DNA of 64,000 nucleotides from Haemophilus pittmaniae. GTDB taxonomy: Bacteria; Pseudomonadota; Gammaproteobacteria; Enterobacterales; Pasteurellaceae. The notes beneath the pieces are model-generated. The model had not been told where the DNA came from. It worked only from the letters and a program-made list of their open reading frames with translations, and did no database searches. The position numbers and the translations under genes were made by a program. Each line of letters starts with the position of its first letter. The stretch's first letter is position 1. Below, one piece after another: positions 49,736-60,174 of the stretch. The stretch is from assembly GCF_900186995.1 (NCBI RefSeq), contig NZ_LT906463.1, positions 682,001 to 746,000 of the forward strand, read 5' to 3'.

Positions 49736-51061
49736 ATGGCTAAACAACCAGGTTATCAAAGCAGAAGTACTAATAGTGGTACGAGTGAGCTAAGAAATAG
49801 ATTGCTCTTTGTCTTAGGTGCACTAATTGTTTATCGTATTGGTTCTTTCATCCCGCTTCCTGGTATTGATGCGGCCGTGCTAGCTCAATTAGTTGAACAA
49901 CAAAAAGGCACCATCATTGACATGCTAAATATGTTCTCTGGTGGTGCATTGAGCCGTGCATCCATTTTGGCACTAGGTATTATGCCTTATATTTCGGCAT
50001 CTATCGTGATCCAATTGCTTGCTACGGTCTCACCTGCTTTAGCAGAATTGAAAAAGGAAGGAGCAGCGGGGCAGCGTAAAATTACTAAGTATACTCGTTA
50101 TGCAACGGTAGTATTTGCGACTATTCAGGCTATTGCTATTTCCACTGGTTTGCCAAATATGTTGCCACAGTTGGTTCCAAATATTGGCTTTACTTTTTAC
50201 TTCACTGCAGTAGTGAGCCTTGTTACTGGGACTATGTTCCTAATGTGGCTTGGTGAGCAAATAACTGAAAGAGGTATTGGTAACGGTATTTCAATTCTTG
50301 TTTTTGGTGGTATTGTTGCAGGATTGCCACACGCAATTATTGAAACAATTGAGCAAGCTCGTCAAGGGCAAATGCATCCTTTAGTTCTTCTACTCATCGC
50401 AGCTATTGTTTTTGCAGTAACTTACTTTGTTGTCTTCGTTGAACGTGGGCAACGTAGAATTCGTGTAGAATATGCTAAGCGTCAACAAGGACGTCAGATT
50501 CTAGGTGGTCATTCGACTCATTTACCATTAAAGGTCAATATGGCGAACGTAATGCCGGCAATTTTTGCTTCAAGCATTATTTTATTTCCAGCAACATTAA
50601 CACAATGGTTTGGGCAGAATGATAAGTTTGAATGGTTAAACAGCTTATCCATGTTGTTGAATCCAGGACAACCTTTATATCTTCTTGTTTATGCGATTGC
50701 GATTATTTTCTTTAGCTTTTTCTACACTGCAATGCAGTATAATCCGCGTGATACAGCAGATAATCTAAAAAAATCTGGTGCATTTATCCCTGGAATTAGA
50801 CCAGGTGAACAAACATCTCGTTATATTGACAAGGTAATGACTCGCTTAACTTTAATTGGCGGTCTTTACGTAACGTTTGTATGTTTAGTTCCTTATATTA
50901 TGACTTCAGCATGGGACGTTAAGTTCTACTTTGGTGGGACATCGTTACTGATTGTTGTTGTTGTAATTATGGATTTTATCGTGCAGGTACAGAGTCACTT
51001 GATGTCGTCTCAATATGAATCTGCGTTAAAAAAAGCAAACCTTAAAGGTTTTGGACAGTAA
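49736..51061 (+). CDS. secY: Protein translocase channel subunit SecY
   Basis: 441 residues (E. coli 443), ten membrane segments. Conserved SecY signatures: [15 protein letters not shown] (second segment), the periplasmic and cytosolic loops with [12 protein letters not shown], and [15 protein letters not shown]. With SecE and SecG it forms the inner-membrane channel for secreted and membrane proteins, including the many exported proteins of this window. It starts 7 bp after rplO. Confidence 0.98.
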   Translation: MAKQPGYQSRSTNSGTSELRNRLLFVLGALIVYRIGSFIPLPGIDAAVLAQLVEQQKGTIIDMLNMFSGGALSRASILALGIMPYISASIVIQLLATVSPALAELKKEGAAGQRKITKYTRYATVVFATIQAIAISTGLPNMLPQLVPNIGFTFYFTAVVSLVTGTMFLMWLGEQITERGIGNGISILVFGGIVAGLPHAIIETIEQARQGQMHPLVLLLIAAIVFAVTYFVVFVERGQRRIRVEYAKRQQGRQILGGHSTHLPLKVNMANVMPAIFASSIILFPATLTQWFGQNDKFEWLNSLSMLLNPGQPLYLLVYAIAIIFFSFFYTAMQYNPRDTADNLKKSGAFIPGIRPGEQTSRYIDKVMTRLTLIGGLYVTFVCLVPYIMTSAWDVKFYFGGTSLLIVVVVIMDFIVQVQSHLMSSQYESALKKANLKGFGQ

Positions 51062-51090
51062 TTGTTCATTTTAGTAAAAAAGGATAAGCA

Positions 51091-51204
51091 ATGAAAGTTC
51101 GTGCTTCCGTTAAGAAGATGTGTCGTAACTGTAAAATTGTGAAACGTGAAGGTGTTGTTCGCGTATTGTGTAGCGACCCTAAGCATAAACAACGTCAAGG
51201 TTAA
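51091..51204 (+). CDS. rpmJ: 50S ribosomal protein L36
   Basis: 37 residues, [20 protein letters not shown]...HKQRQG. The zinc ribbon is complete (CRNC, LCSDPKH), so this is the zinc-binding C+ form. AAAAGGATAAGCA precedes the ATG. The gene is too short for many ORF finders and is overlapped by a spurious antisense frame. Confidence 0.97.
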
Positions 51205-51233
51205 TTAACATTTCTTCTTGCAAAGAACCGGTT

Positions 51234-51250
51234 GAGCAGTTATACTGCTC
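51234..51250 (+). other. Hairpin after rpmJ
   Basis: GAGCAGT-tat-ACTGCTC, perfect 7-bp stem 30 bp after rpmJ, without a T-run. It may mark the spc/alpha boundary as a processing or weak pause site; not a clear terminator. Confidence 0.45.
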
Positions 51251-51265
51251 GACTCATTTATGTCC

Positions 51266-51347
51266 TTGATATTCTGTTTGAGTATCCTGAAAACGGGCTT
51301 TTCAAGATCAGAATATCAATAAGTTAAATTAATAGGAGTGCATAGTG
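51266..51347 (+). promoter_or_regulatory. Alpha-operon ribosome-binding-site pseudoknot (S4 target)
   Basis: TTGATATTCTG (51266-51276) pairs with CAGAATATCAA (51309-51319). The enclosed TTTGAGTATCCTGAAAAC and GGGCTTTTCA are the same as in the E. coli alpha operon leader, as is the AGGAGTGCATAGTGGCCCG start region. S4 binds this pseudoknot and blocks translation of rpsM. The outer stem sequence differs from E. coli while pairing is kept, which supports real structure. Confidence 0.92.
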
Positions 51348-51701
51348 GCCCGTATTGCAGGCATTAACATTCCTGATCACAAACACGCTGTAATCGCTTT
51401 AACTGCAATTTACGGTATCGGTAAGACTCGTTCTAAAAGCATTTGTGCTGCTGCGGGGATTGCTGAAGATGTTAAGATCAGCGAATTGTCTGAAGAGCAG
51501 ATTGACAAACTGCGTGACGAAGTTGGTAAATTTACCGTTGAGGGTGATTTACGTCGTGAAGTAACACTAAACATCAAACGTCTTTTAGACTTAGGTTGTT
51601 ATCGTGGTTTACGTCATCGTCGTAGTTTACCGGTACGTGGTCAACGTACTAAAACTAATGCGCGTACCCGTAAGGGTCCACGTAAGCCGATCAGAAAATA
51701 G
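51345..51701 (+). CDS. rpsM: 30S ribosomal protein S13
   Basis: 118 residues, GTG start as in E. coli, inside the S4-controlled pseudoknot. [20 protein letters not shown] and the basic C-terminal tail [20 protein letters not shown] are typical. It forms bridges to the 50S subunit and contacts tRNA. Confidence 0.98.
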   Translation: MARIAGINIPDHKHAVIALTAIYGIGKTRSKSICAAAGIAEDVKISELSEEQIDKLRDEVGKFTVEGDLRREVTLNIKRLLDLGCYRGLRHRRSLPVRGQRTKTNARTRKGPRKPIRK

Positions 51702-51714
51702 TCGGGGTAAATAA

Positions 51715-52107
<393 letters not shown>

Positions 52108-52136
52108 TGGCGTAATAGGATAGTTGGAGAAAGAAA

Positions 52137-52757
52137 ATGGCAAGATATTTGGGCCCTAAACTCAAGCTCAGCCGTCGTGAAGGCACTGATTTATTCCTTA
52201 AATCAGGTGTGCGTGCGATTGATTCAAAATGTAAAATTGATACAGCACCAGGTCAACACGGTGCTCGTAAACCGCGTTTGTCTGATTATGGTAGTCAATT
52301 ACGTGAAAAACAAAAAGTTCGTCGTATCTATGGTATCTTAGAGCGTCAATTCCGTAACTATTATAAAGAGGCAAACCGTTTAAAAGGTAATACTGGTGAG
52401 AATTTATTAGTATTATTAGAAGGTAGATTGGATAACGTTGTTTATCGCATGGGATTTGCTGCAACTCGCGCAGAGGCTCGTCAGTTAGTGAGCCATAAAG
52501 CTATTGTTGTAAATGGCCGTGTTGTAAACATTCCATCTTTCCAAGTTTCTGTAAATGATGTAGTTGCTGTTCGTGAGAAATCTAAAAAGCAAGCACGTAT
52601 TAAGGCATCGTTAGAATTGGCAGAGCAAAGAGAAAAACCAACTTGGTTAGAAGTTGATTCTGCAAAAATGGAAGGTGTGTTCAAACGTGTTCCTGAACGT
52701 TCTGATTTATCAGCAGACATTAACGAACATCTGATCGTTGAGCTTTACTCTAAATAA
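52137..52757 (+). CDS. rpsD: 30S ribosomal protein S4
   Basis: 206 residues ([19 protein letters not shown]) with the S4 RNA-binding domain ([25 protein letters not shown]). Primary assembly protein of the 30S and the repressor of this operon through the pseudoknot before rpsM. GGAGAAAGAAA precedes the ATG. Confidence 0.98.
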   Translation: MARYLGPKLKLSRREGTDLFLKSGVRAIDSKCKIDTAPGQHGARKPRLSDYGSQLREKQKVRRIYGILERQFRNYYKEANRLKGNTGENLLVLLEGRLDNVVYRMGFAATRAEARQLVSHKAIVVNGRVVNIPSFQVSVNDVVAVREKSKKQARIKASLELAEQREKPTWLEVDSAKMEGVFKRVPERSDLSADINEHLIVELYSK

Positions 52758-52788
52758 TAGTTAAGCTTAAAAGTAAAGAGAGGATAAA

Positions 52789-54200
<1,412 letters not shown>

Positions 54201-54219
54201 TTTAGTACTATAAATATTT

Positions 54220-54246
54220 AACCCGCTTTTATAGCGGGTTTTTTAT
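54220..54246 (+). terminator. Terminator of the spc/alpha operons
   Basis: AACCCGCT/AGCGGGTT with a 5-nt loop and TTTTT tail. Confidence 0.9.
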
Positions 54247-54257
54247 TATTTCAAATA

Positions 54258-54286
54258 AAAAGCCTATCTAGTGAGGATAGGCTTTT
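54258..54286 (-). terminator. Terminator after gph
   Basis: AAAAGCCTATC/GATAGGCTTTT, 11-bp perfect stem; on the minus strand it is followed by TTTTTATTT. It lies 16 bp after the gph stop. Confidence 0.85.
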
Positions 54287-54301
54287 AGTATTCAAGTGTA
54301 G

Positions 54302-54976
54302 CTATAAAATATTTTTTAGTTGGGCAAAATCTTCAAAAACCCAGTCTGGATTCGATTCTGCTATCGGAATATTGTAGTTGTAACCATAAGTTAGACCAAC
54401 GACAGCGCATCCCGCAGAATGGGCTGCTAGGATATCGTTTTTCGAATCACCAACAAATAGAATTTGACGAGGTTCTAGTCCGAATTTTCCACATAGATAG
54501 TAGAGCGGGCCAGGGTGTGGCTTAATAGCAGGTAGAGATTGCCCCCCTAGCATTTCACTAAAAAATGATTCGATTCCGAATGCTTCTAATACCGGTAAAA
54601 CATGTCGGGTTGGTTTGTTTGTTACAACAGCCAATAAGTAACCTTGTTCTTTTAAATATTGGAGTGTTTCTTTTACATTTGGATATAGTCGACTGATATT
54701 GCAAAGATTTTCGGCATAGTGGAAATGGAAACGTTCTTTAACTTGCTCAATTTTAGCTTCACTGAGTTCTCTACCGGTTTGAACTTTTGCCCAATCTAAT
54801 GCGCGGGCAATTAACACTGGGGCGCCATTGCCAATCCAAGTCAGCACCAACTCCTCAGATGCTTGAGGTAATCCAAGATCAGCTAATGCTGAATTTACAG
54901 ATAGTGCTAAATCTGGAAGACTGTTTACTAGTGTGCCGTCCAGATCGAATCCAATTAATTTAAATTGAGTTTTCAT
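54302..54976 (-). CDS. gph: Phosphoglycolate phosphatase
   Basis: 224 residues, HAD-superfamily hydrolase: motif I GFDLDGTLVNS, motif II VVTNKPTRH, motif III/IV LFVGDSKNDILAAHSAG. It removes phosphate from 2-phosphoglycolate, a product of DNA end repair. It follows rpe by 9 bp on the same strand, the usual rpe-gph pair. Confidence 0.93.
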   Translation of the reverse strand: MKTQFKLIGFDLDGTLVNSLPDLALSVNSALADLGLPQASEELVLTWIGNGAPVLIARALDWAKVQTGRELSEAKIEQVKERFHFHYAENLCNISRLYPNVKETLQYLKEQGYLLAVVTNKPTRHVLPVLEAFGIESFFSEMLGGQSLPAIKPHPGPLYYLCGKFGLEPRQILFVGDSKNDILAAHSAGCAVVGLTYGYNYNIPIAESNPDWVFEDFAQLKNIL

Positions 54977-54985
54977 TATACAACC

Positions 54986-55657
54986 TTATTTTATAGATGA
55001 GAGTTCAGAACGCATTTTATCAATAATTTGTTTATAGTCTGTTTTGCCAAAAATAGCAGAGCCAGCAACAAACATGTCCGCACCGGCTGCAGCAATTTCA
55101 GCAATATTGTCTACTTTTACGCCGCCATCAATTTCTAAACGTATATCTAAACCGCTTTCATCAATTAAGCGACGCGCTTGACGTAATTTATTTAATGTAG
55201 ATGGAATAAATGATTGTCCACCAAATCCAGGGTTCACCGACATGAGTAAAATGACATCCACTTTATCTAAGACATAATCTAAATAACTAAGAGGAGTGGC
55301 TGGATTAAACACTAATCCGGCTTTACAGCCATGATCGCGAATAAGCTGTAATGAACGATCAATATGTTCAGAAGCTTCAGGATGAAATGTGATGTAATTA
55401 GCTCCGGCTTTAGCAAAATCGGGAATAATGCGATCAACGGGTTTTACCATCAAGTGCACATCAATAGGCGCTTGGATCCCATAATCACGTAATGCCTGAC
55501 AAACTGCAGGACCAAATGTTAAGTTTGGAACATAGTGGTTATCCATGACATCAAAGTGAATCACATCAGCACCAGCATTAAGCACATTTTTCACATCGTC
55601 GCCTAAGCAGGCTAAATTCGCAGAAAGTATTGAGGGGGCTATAAGATAGGGTTTCAT
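54986..55657 (-). CDS. rpe: Ribulose-phosphate 3-epimerase
   Basis: 223 residues, TIM-barrel. Metal and catalytic residues appear in [30 protein letters not shown], and [13 protein letters not shown]. Interconverts ribulose 5-phosphate and xylulose 5-phosphate in the pentose phosphate pathway. AAGGAGAATCCC precedes the ATG. Confidence 0.96.
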   Translation of the reverse strand: MKPYLIAPSILSANLACLGDDVKNVLNAGADVIHFDVMDNHYVPNLTFGPAVCQALRDYGIQAPIDVHLMVKPVDRIIPDFAKAGANYITFHPEASEHIDRSLQLIRDHGCKAGLVFNPATPLSYLDYVLDKVDVILLMSVNPGFGGQSFIPSTLNKLRQARRLIDESGLDIRLEIDGGVKVDNIAEIAAAGADMFVAGSAIFGKTDYKQIIDKMRSELSSIK

Positions 55658-55743
55658 GGGATTCTCCTTAAAGTAAACTTTACTTAGTTTACTACGTTAA
55701 GGTGAAATTTTCTTGGTTAATTAATTCTGCTTCGAGAATTACC

Positions 55744-55776
55744 CAAAAATAAACCGCATTATAATAAATGCGGTTT
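55744..55776 (-). terminator. Terminator after the OsmB-like gene
   Basis: AAACCGCATT/AATGCGGTTT, 10-bp perfect stem with a 6-nt loop; on the minus strand it is followed by ATTTTTG. Arms again carry the AAATGCGGT variant. Confidence 0.75.
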
Positions 55777-55788
55777 ATTGAAAAGAAA

Positions 55789-55992
55789 TTATCTATGAAC
55801 CTGGCTACCGATAACACCTCCAAGCGCAGCTCCGCCAAGAGTTGTTGCAGCATTACCGCCGAGCATATAACCGGCAGTACCACCGATAGCAGCACCAACC
55901 GCGGTATTTTTCTGGCTGCGACTCATGTTTTCACAGCCGGCAACAGCAACGATTGTCATTAAAATAGCGAGTGTTTTTGTCATAAATTTCAT
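55789..55992 (-). CDS. OsmB-like glycine-zipper lipoprotein
   Basis: 67 residues. Lipoprotein signal ending IVAVAGC (Cys 20). The mature part NTAVGAAIGGTAGYMLGG...LGGAALGGVIGSQVHR is a double glycine zipper, resembling E. coli OsmB in pattern and size. OsmB is an osmotically induced outer-membrane lipoprotein of unclear role. Start at 55992 with CGGAGAGATCC upstream; a nearby in-frame ATG three codons on is an alternative. Confidence 0.75.
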   Translation of the reverse strand: MKFMTKTLAILMTIVAVAGCENMSRSQKNTAVGAAIGGTAGYMLGGNAATTLGGAALGGVIGSQVHR

Positions 55993-56150
55993 AGGATCTC
56001 TCCGTGTAAAATAGAAGGCCATCAATCGTGATGGCCGCTATTAAGACAGAGGTTGGTTAAGAAAAGTTCACTTATGAAATTTGAATGTTGATTTTTATGA
56101 TAAGCAGAATTAAGATTTTGCGCGATTTATTAACCCGTTAAGGACATAAC

Positions 56151-56858
56151 ATGAAAAAACTAACTCAACTTTCCCTTTCATTAATCTTAGGCTTTTCACT
56201 TTCTACCGCCTTTGCTGCAAAAACTGAGCCTTATACACAACCAGGTACGAATGCTCGTGAAATGTTGGTGGAGCAACCAATTCATTGGATTTCTGTTGCT
56301 CAATTGAAGCAGGAATTAGAAGGTAAAGCTCCAATTAACGTGAGCTTTGATATCGATGATACCGTTATGTTTACTAGTGCTTGTTTCTTCCATGGACAAC
56401 AAAAGTATTCACCAGGAAAACAGGATTACTTAAAAAATCAAGACTTCTGGAATGAAGTAAATGCCGGTTGTGATGAATATTCTATTCCAAAACAAATTGC
56501 TGTGGACTTAATTAATATGCACCAAGAACGTGGCGACCAAATTTACTTTATTACTGGCCGTACTGCGGGTAATAAAGATGGTGTGACACCAGTTTTACAA
56601 AAAAACTTTAATATCAAAGATATTCATCCAGTTGAATTTATGGGCGGACGTGATCGCACAACGAAATACAATAAAACACCGGCAATTATTGAACACAAAG
56701 TGACCATTCACTACGGAGATAGTGATGATGATATCTTAGCGGCTAAAGAAGCAGGAATTCGTGGCATTCGTTTAATGCGCGCAGCTAATTCGACTTATCA
56801 GCCAATGCCAACTCTAGGTGGTTACGGTGAAGAAGTTTTGATTAACTCAAGCTACTAG
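56151..56858 (+). CDS. aphA: Class B acid phosphatase AphA
   Basis: 235 residues, periplasmic (signal peptide about 1-22, ending AFA). DDDD-type phosphatase: the nucleophile motif FDIDDTVMF at about 65 and the C-terminal GDSDDDILAAKEAG. It hydrolyses nucleotides and other phosphomonoesters outside the inner membrane, which in Haemophilus-type organisms can supply nicotinamide riboside or nucleosides. It is monocistronic, with its own terminator. Confidence 0.94.
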   Translation: MKKLTQLSLSLILGFSLSTAFAAKTEPYTQPGTNAREMLVEQPIHWISVAQLKQELEGKAPINVSFDIDDTVMFTSACFFHGQQKYSPGKQDYLKNQDFWNEVNAGCDEYSIPKQIAVDLINMHQERGDQIYFITGRTAGNKDGVTPVLQKNFNIKDIHPVEFMGGRDRTTKYNKTPAIIEHKVTIHYGDSDDDILAAKEAGIRGIRLMRAANSTYQPMPTLGGYGEEVLINSSY

Positions 56859-56869
56859 TCTTAAAGATA

Positions 56870-56907
56870 AAAAGTAGACCGCCATTTTAAGGCGGTCTAC
56901 TTTTTTA
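56870..56907. terminator. Bidirectional terminator between aphA and the TonB-dependent receptor gene
   Basis: AAAGTAGACCGCC/GGCGGTCTACTTT, 13-bp perfect stem with a 7-nt loop and T-run on the plus strand; also T-rich on the minus strand. Confidence 0.9.
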
Positions 56908-56920
56908 TTAAGGTTATGGA

Positions 56921-59257
56921 TTAGAAACGGATTTCAATTGATGCGGAATAATTACGTCCTGGCGCGTAGTAGCGTTCAAGACCCAATCCTTTTTCATCAA
57001 TATTATTTGTGGTGCTATGTGCATTGATGCCACGTAATGCGTCCCAAGTATGATATTTTTCATTAAATAGGTTATACACACCTGCTCTTAATGTAATATC
57101 TTTTGTGACTTTATAAAAACCGAATAAATCGAATACGTAGGCAGATTTATTAAGGTATTTATAGTTATCTACAGATTGATATAACTCTTCTTTTGAACAA
57201 ATGTCTCTACCGAACCAAGGGTCATAAGTCCATACTAGACAACGCTTGTTAATTTCAAGGGTTTTGGCATCTTTTGCTTTTTTACCGCCTAAGTAGGTTA
57301 GTCTGCTAAAGATTCCCCATTTACCATCCGGATCTTCATAATCAAGCCCTAAAACCGCTTTTAGTGGTTGAATTGAAAGCAGGTTGGTTGAATTTGATAA
57401 TTTGCCTTTGCTATAACCCAATGCACCATATAGTTTTAAACCTTTAGGTGCTGGAAGAACCGTATCCAAATTGAGGTTTCCTTTTACCTCAATACCGGTT
57501 ACTCGAGCATTATCAACATTGACCATCTGCTGCATTGGTGTTTGGTAAGTCCGTCCATACTGAGTTTGTTCAATAATACTTTCTTGTTCAAATAAGAAAT
57601 TCCGATAACGGGTCTGATATAGATTAATATCAAGCATACCTTTTTCATTTTGTGCTTTAGCAAAAAGAGTATGATTGACACTACGCTCTGACTTCAATCC
57701 AGGATTAGATTTCCATGTGCCATATGCATTGGTAAAGCTGAAATACAACTCTGTGGCAGTAGGAATTCGATAGCCTGTACTGAGTTGATAACCAAATTTC
57801 CAAGTATCTGTTGTTTGGATATCTAGACCAAGAAAACCACTCCAATTTGAGAAACTACTTTGTGCAGGTTCACCTTCAGCTAAACAAGCTTTGCTACAAG
57901 GTGCATTTAAACCTTTTGGCGAAAGTTTGGCGTAATCGTAACGAGTGCCAATATTGGCAGAAAATATTGGTTTCCAACCGCTTTCGAAATGAGGACGCCA
58001 TGTGATTTGATCTTTTAATGACGCTCCGTACATTTTGGTTTTTACAGGTCGTTGAATGGTATACCATTCGTCCAATCCATATTCATTGGTGTCATGGTTA
58101 ATATTTCTAAATACCCGTTCACTAGCATATGTTTTAAAAGATAAAACATGTTCGCCTCCCCAATTAAACGGCATACTTTCTAACTCAGCAGAGGCACGTT
58201 TAAATTCAGTTTTCATTCGACGATCGAAAACTTCACCCAATTGTTTCTCATTTGTTCGCCAGTGCCGTAGGCCTTTATAGTTAACAGCGGCTAAATCTGT
58301 TTTTTGGTAATCAACATCGAATTTACTAAATGCTAAGTATTTAGAGTCCGGTGTATAGAGATAATAGGCGTTGACATTGATACGTTTACTCTGGTCGTCA
58401 GCTTCGCGCCAAGCACTTCCAAAAGAGGTATAGCTACGTTCATCCACATATCGGCTACCTTGCTGTCCGTTAATACCAATACCGATCTTATGATGGGGAG
58501 TAAGCTGATAACCAAGCTTCGCTAAATAGCTATGGAAGCGAGAGGTAACCGGATCTGGATGTTGGCTTTTGGTGGTATTGAAGTAAGGACCATCTCCTCT
58601 ACTTTTCAGTTCATGGCCTGTACGTTGTGAATACATTAAAATAGCATCTACTTTATCGCCGACATATCCAACGCCGATAGTTCTAACCCATTCACTATTT
58701 TTGCTGGCATATCCACCGCGTAATAAAGCGCCAAATTTATTATTAGGTTTAACAATGTCCTGAGCTTCTGCAGTCCGGTAATTAACGCTACCACCTAAAG
58801 CACCACTACCGGAATTAAGTGCATCTGAACCACGAATGATGTCAATATCTCTGACTAACTCTGAATCAATACTCAAACGTGAGGAGTTAAAGTTTCCATA
58901 ACGTGAATAAAGTGAATTCTCTTCGCTATCCGGTAAATTCACACCATCGACACTAATCCCAACTCGGTTTCCTTCAACTCCACGGATGGAAAAACCTTTT
59001 AGGAACCGTCCATTGTCACTAATCCCAACATCGGTGGTATAGCGCACTAAATCACGAGTATCTCTGATGAGCTCTTTTTGAATGGTCTCTGCGTTTTTAT
59101 GAATAACGGCCGTTTGTGTTTGACGGGTTGTATCAACCTCTCCCTGCACTTGGATTTCATCTAATTTTTCTTCAGCTAATGCCATATTGGCGCTTGATAA
59201 GCAAATAGTTATCGGTAATAGCTTATAAACCGTTAGCAGGATTTTATTGTTTTTCAT
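56921..59257 (-). CDS. TonB-dependent haemoglobin/transferrin/lactoferrin-family receptor
   Basis: 778 residues. Signal peptide to about residue 28 (NMALA). TonB box region EEKLDEIQVQG, plug domain (IRGVEGNRVGISVDGVNLPDSEE; IIRGSDALNSGSGALGGSV) and a 22-strand barrel ending in ASIEIRF. In the barrel YRIPTATELYFSF and NPGLKSE resemble the FRAP and NPNL boxes of haem receptors but are not exact. Four cysteines lie in two loop pairs (APCSKACLAE and RCLVW...DICSKE). The ligand is probably haem or haemoglobin but is not proven. Start at 59257 leaves a proper AAAGG spacing; the ATG 9 nt upstream does not. A Fur box lies 73 bp upstream. Confidence 0.88.
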   Translation of the reverse strand: MKNNKILLTVYKLLPITICLSSANMALAEEKLDEIQVQGEVDTTRQTQTAVIHKNAETIQKELIRDTRDLVRYTTDVGISDNGRFLKGFSIRGVEGNRVGISVDGVNLPDSEENSLYSRYGNFNSSRLSIDSELVRDIDIIRGSDALNSGSGALGGSVNYRTAEAQDIVKPNNKFGALLRGGYASKNSEWVRTIGVGYVGDKVDAILMYSQRTGHELKSRGDGPYFNTTKSQHPDPVTSRFHSYLAKLGYQLTPHHKIGIGINGQQGSRYVDERSYTSFGSAWREADDQSKRINVNAYYLYTPDSKYLAFSKFDVDYQKTDLAAVNYKGLRHWRTNEKQLGEVFDRRMKTEFKRASAELESMPFNWGGEHVLSFKTYASERVFRNINHDTNEYGLDEWYTIQRPVKTKMYGASLKDQITWRPHFESGWKPIFSANIGTRYDYAKLSPKGLNAPCSKACLAEGEPAQSSFSNWSGFLGLDIQTTDTWKFGYQLSTGYRIPTATELYFSFTNAYGTWKSNPGLKSERSVNHTLFAKAQNEKGMLDINLYQTRYRNFLFEQESIIEQTQYGRTYQTPMQQMVNVDNARVTGIEVKGNLNLDTVLPAPKGLKLYGALGYSKGKLSNSTNLLSIQPLKAVLGLDYEDPDGKWGIFSRLTYLGGKKAKDAKTLEINKRCLVWTYDPWFGRDICSKEELYQSVDNYKYLNKSAYVFDLFGFYKVTKDITLRAGVYNLFNEKYHTWDALRGINAHSTTNNIDEKGLGLERYYAPGRNYSASIEIRF

Positions 59258-59329
59258 GTTTAGCATCCTTTAATAATCAAAAAATGGTGTTGGGATTGTA
59301 AAAAAGAAATGAATAGAAAGGTAGATAAA

Positions 59330-59348
59330 AATAAGAATGATTCTTATT
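59330..59348 (-). promoter_or_regulatory. Fur box of the TonB-dependent receptor gene
   Basis: AATAAGAAT-G-ATTCTTATT, a perfect 9-1-9 palindrome that matches the 19-bp Fur consensus at 12 positions. It indicates iron-repressed expression. Confidence 0.75.
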
Positions 59349-59502
59349 TCTGTGATCTGGAGCAAATTACCAGCTAGGCTTCATTTGGAGGGGCTATATA
59401 AAATGGATAATTAATGAACAGAAATACTGTACCATAAGGCAACAATACAACTTTGCCGGAAGAAACGGTTTAAGCGAATGATAGGGGGCAAGGGGCAGGC
59501 TA

Positions 59503-59529
59503 GTGGTGCAAGCCGAGGCAATGCACCAC
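59503..59529. other. Strong nested hairpin in an otherwise empty intergenic region
   Basis: GTGGTGCA (59503-59510) pairs with TGCACCAC (59522-59529) and encloses GCC-GA-GGC. No T-run follows on either strand. The 338-bp region 59258-59595 otherwise contains the Fur box and no supportable gene. Confidence 0.5.
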
Positions 59530-59595
59530 CTCACCCAACAAAAAGGAGAATTTGAGATAACTGAGTAATCATCTGAGATTACATAGCATGGCAAG

Positions 59596-59910
59596 CTATT
59601 TGTTATCTAAAATTCTGGCAACCAACTTGAGGTATTCTACGGCCAGACCACGTTGGGTTACGCTGGCATTAAATACGGGATCTTCACCCAACACGCCACA
59701 AGGAAAATCGGATGGGATCTCACCTTGTTCATAGGCATCAAAATCTTCTCGCCAATTCCCGTCAAAATAGTAGGCCTCTAAAGCTTCTATTTTGGGTAAG
59801 AAATCTAGCCATTTTTGTAAGAATTGTTCGGCTTCGGCTAAAAAGGTTTCCGACTGATTCAAAATCTCTTCCATTTCCGCGATATGCTGTAAACGTGCTT
59901 TCGATAACAT
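59596..59910 (-). CDS. DUF4298 domain protein
   Basis: 104 residues, soluble and acidic. The sequence follows the DUF4298 pattern: an N-terminal helix RLQHIAEMEEILNQSETFL, a central YYFDGNWREDFDAYEQGEIPSDFPCGVLGEDPVFN and a short C-terminal helix. No function is known. Single-gene unit; a repeat copy lies upstream. The start has AATGTTAT only, a weak ribosome site. Confidence 0.7.
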   Translation of the reverse strand: MLSKARLQHIAEMEEILNQSETFLAEAEQFLQKWLDFLPKIEALEAYYFDGNWREDFDAYEQGEIPSDFPCGVLGEDPVFNASVTQRGLAVEYLKLVARILDNK

Positions 59911-60025
59911 TGGGACTCCAAAATGCTAAAAATAAATCATGCTGCATCAGTTTACGTATTATAGGCCTTTTACAAGGCTCTTGTGCCGCCGAATTTTTGC
60001 AATTAACTGCTTTTATCCCCATTTT

Positions 60026-60097
60026 TAAATCAACTCTAATAAAATCAATGGGTTACGTGTTGTTTTTAGAAAGACTCTATAAATCGAGGGGGCGTTT
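60026..60097 (-). repeat. Dispersed ~75-bp intergenic repeat, copy 9
   Basis: Minus-strand copy between the DUF4298 gene and gnd; core AATAAAATCAATGGGTTA at 60038-60055 (two changes from consensus), GGGGGCGTTT at the right end. In gnd's reading direction it lies after the gnd terminator. Confidence 0.8.
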
Positions 60098-60120
60098 GTG
60101 GAGGCGTGTCGGGCAAAAGA

Positions 60121-60155
60121 AAACCGCATTTCCTGAACGCCAAGAAATGCGGTTT
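60121..60155 (-). terminator. Terminator after gnd
   Basis: AAACCGCATTTC/GAAATGCGGTTT, 12-bp perfect stem; TTTTCTTTT follows on the minus strand. Arms carry AAATGCGGT. Confidence 0.85.
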
Positions 60156-60174
60156 GGTTTATACGATGACTTTG

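Noticed and set aside
51010..51198. Minus-strand frame overlapping secY end and rpmJ
   Set aside because: rpmJ on the plus strand is an unmistakable L36 with a zinc ribbon; the antisense frame is a shadow.
59394..59594. 66-residue minus-strand frame after the DUF4298 gene
   Set aside because: Cys- and aromatic-rich sequence without a family pattern, overlapping a strong hairpin, and no convincing ribosome site; likely chance.
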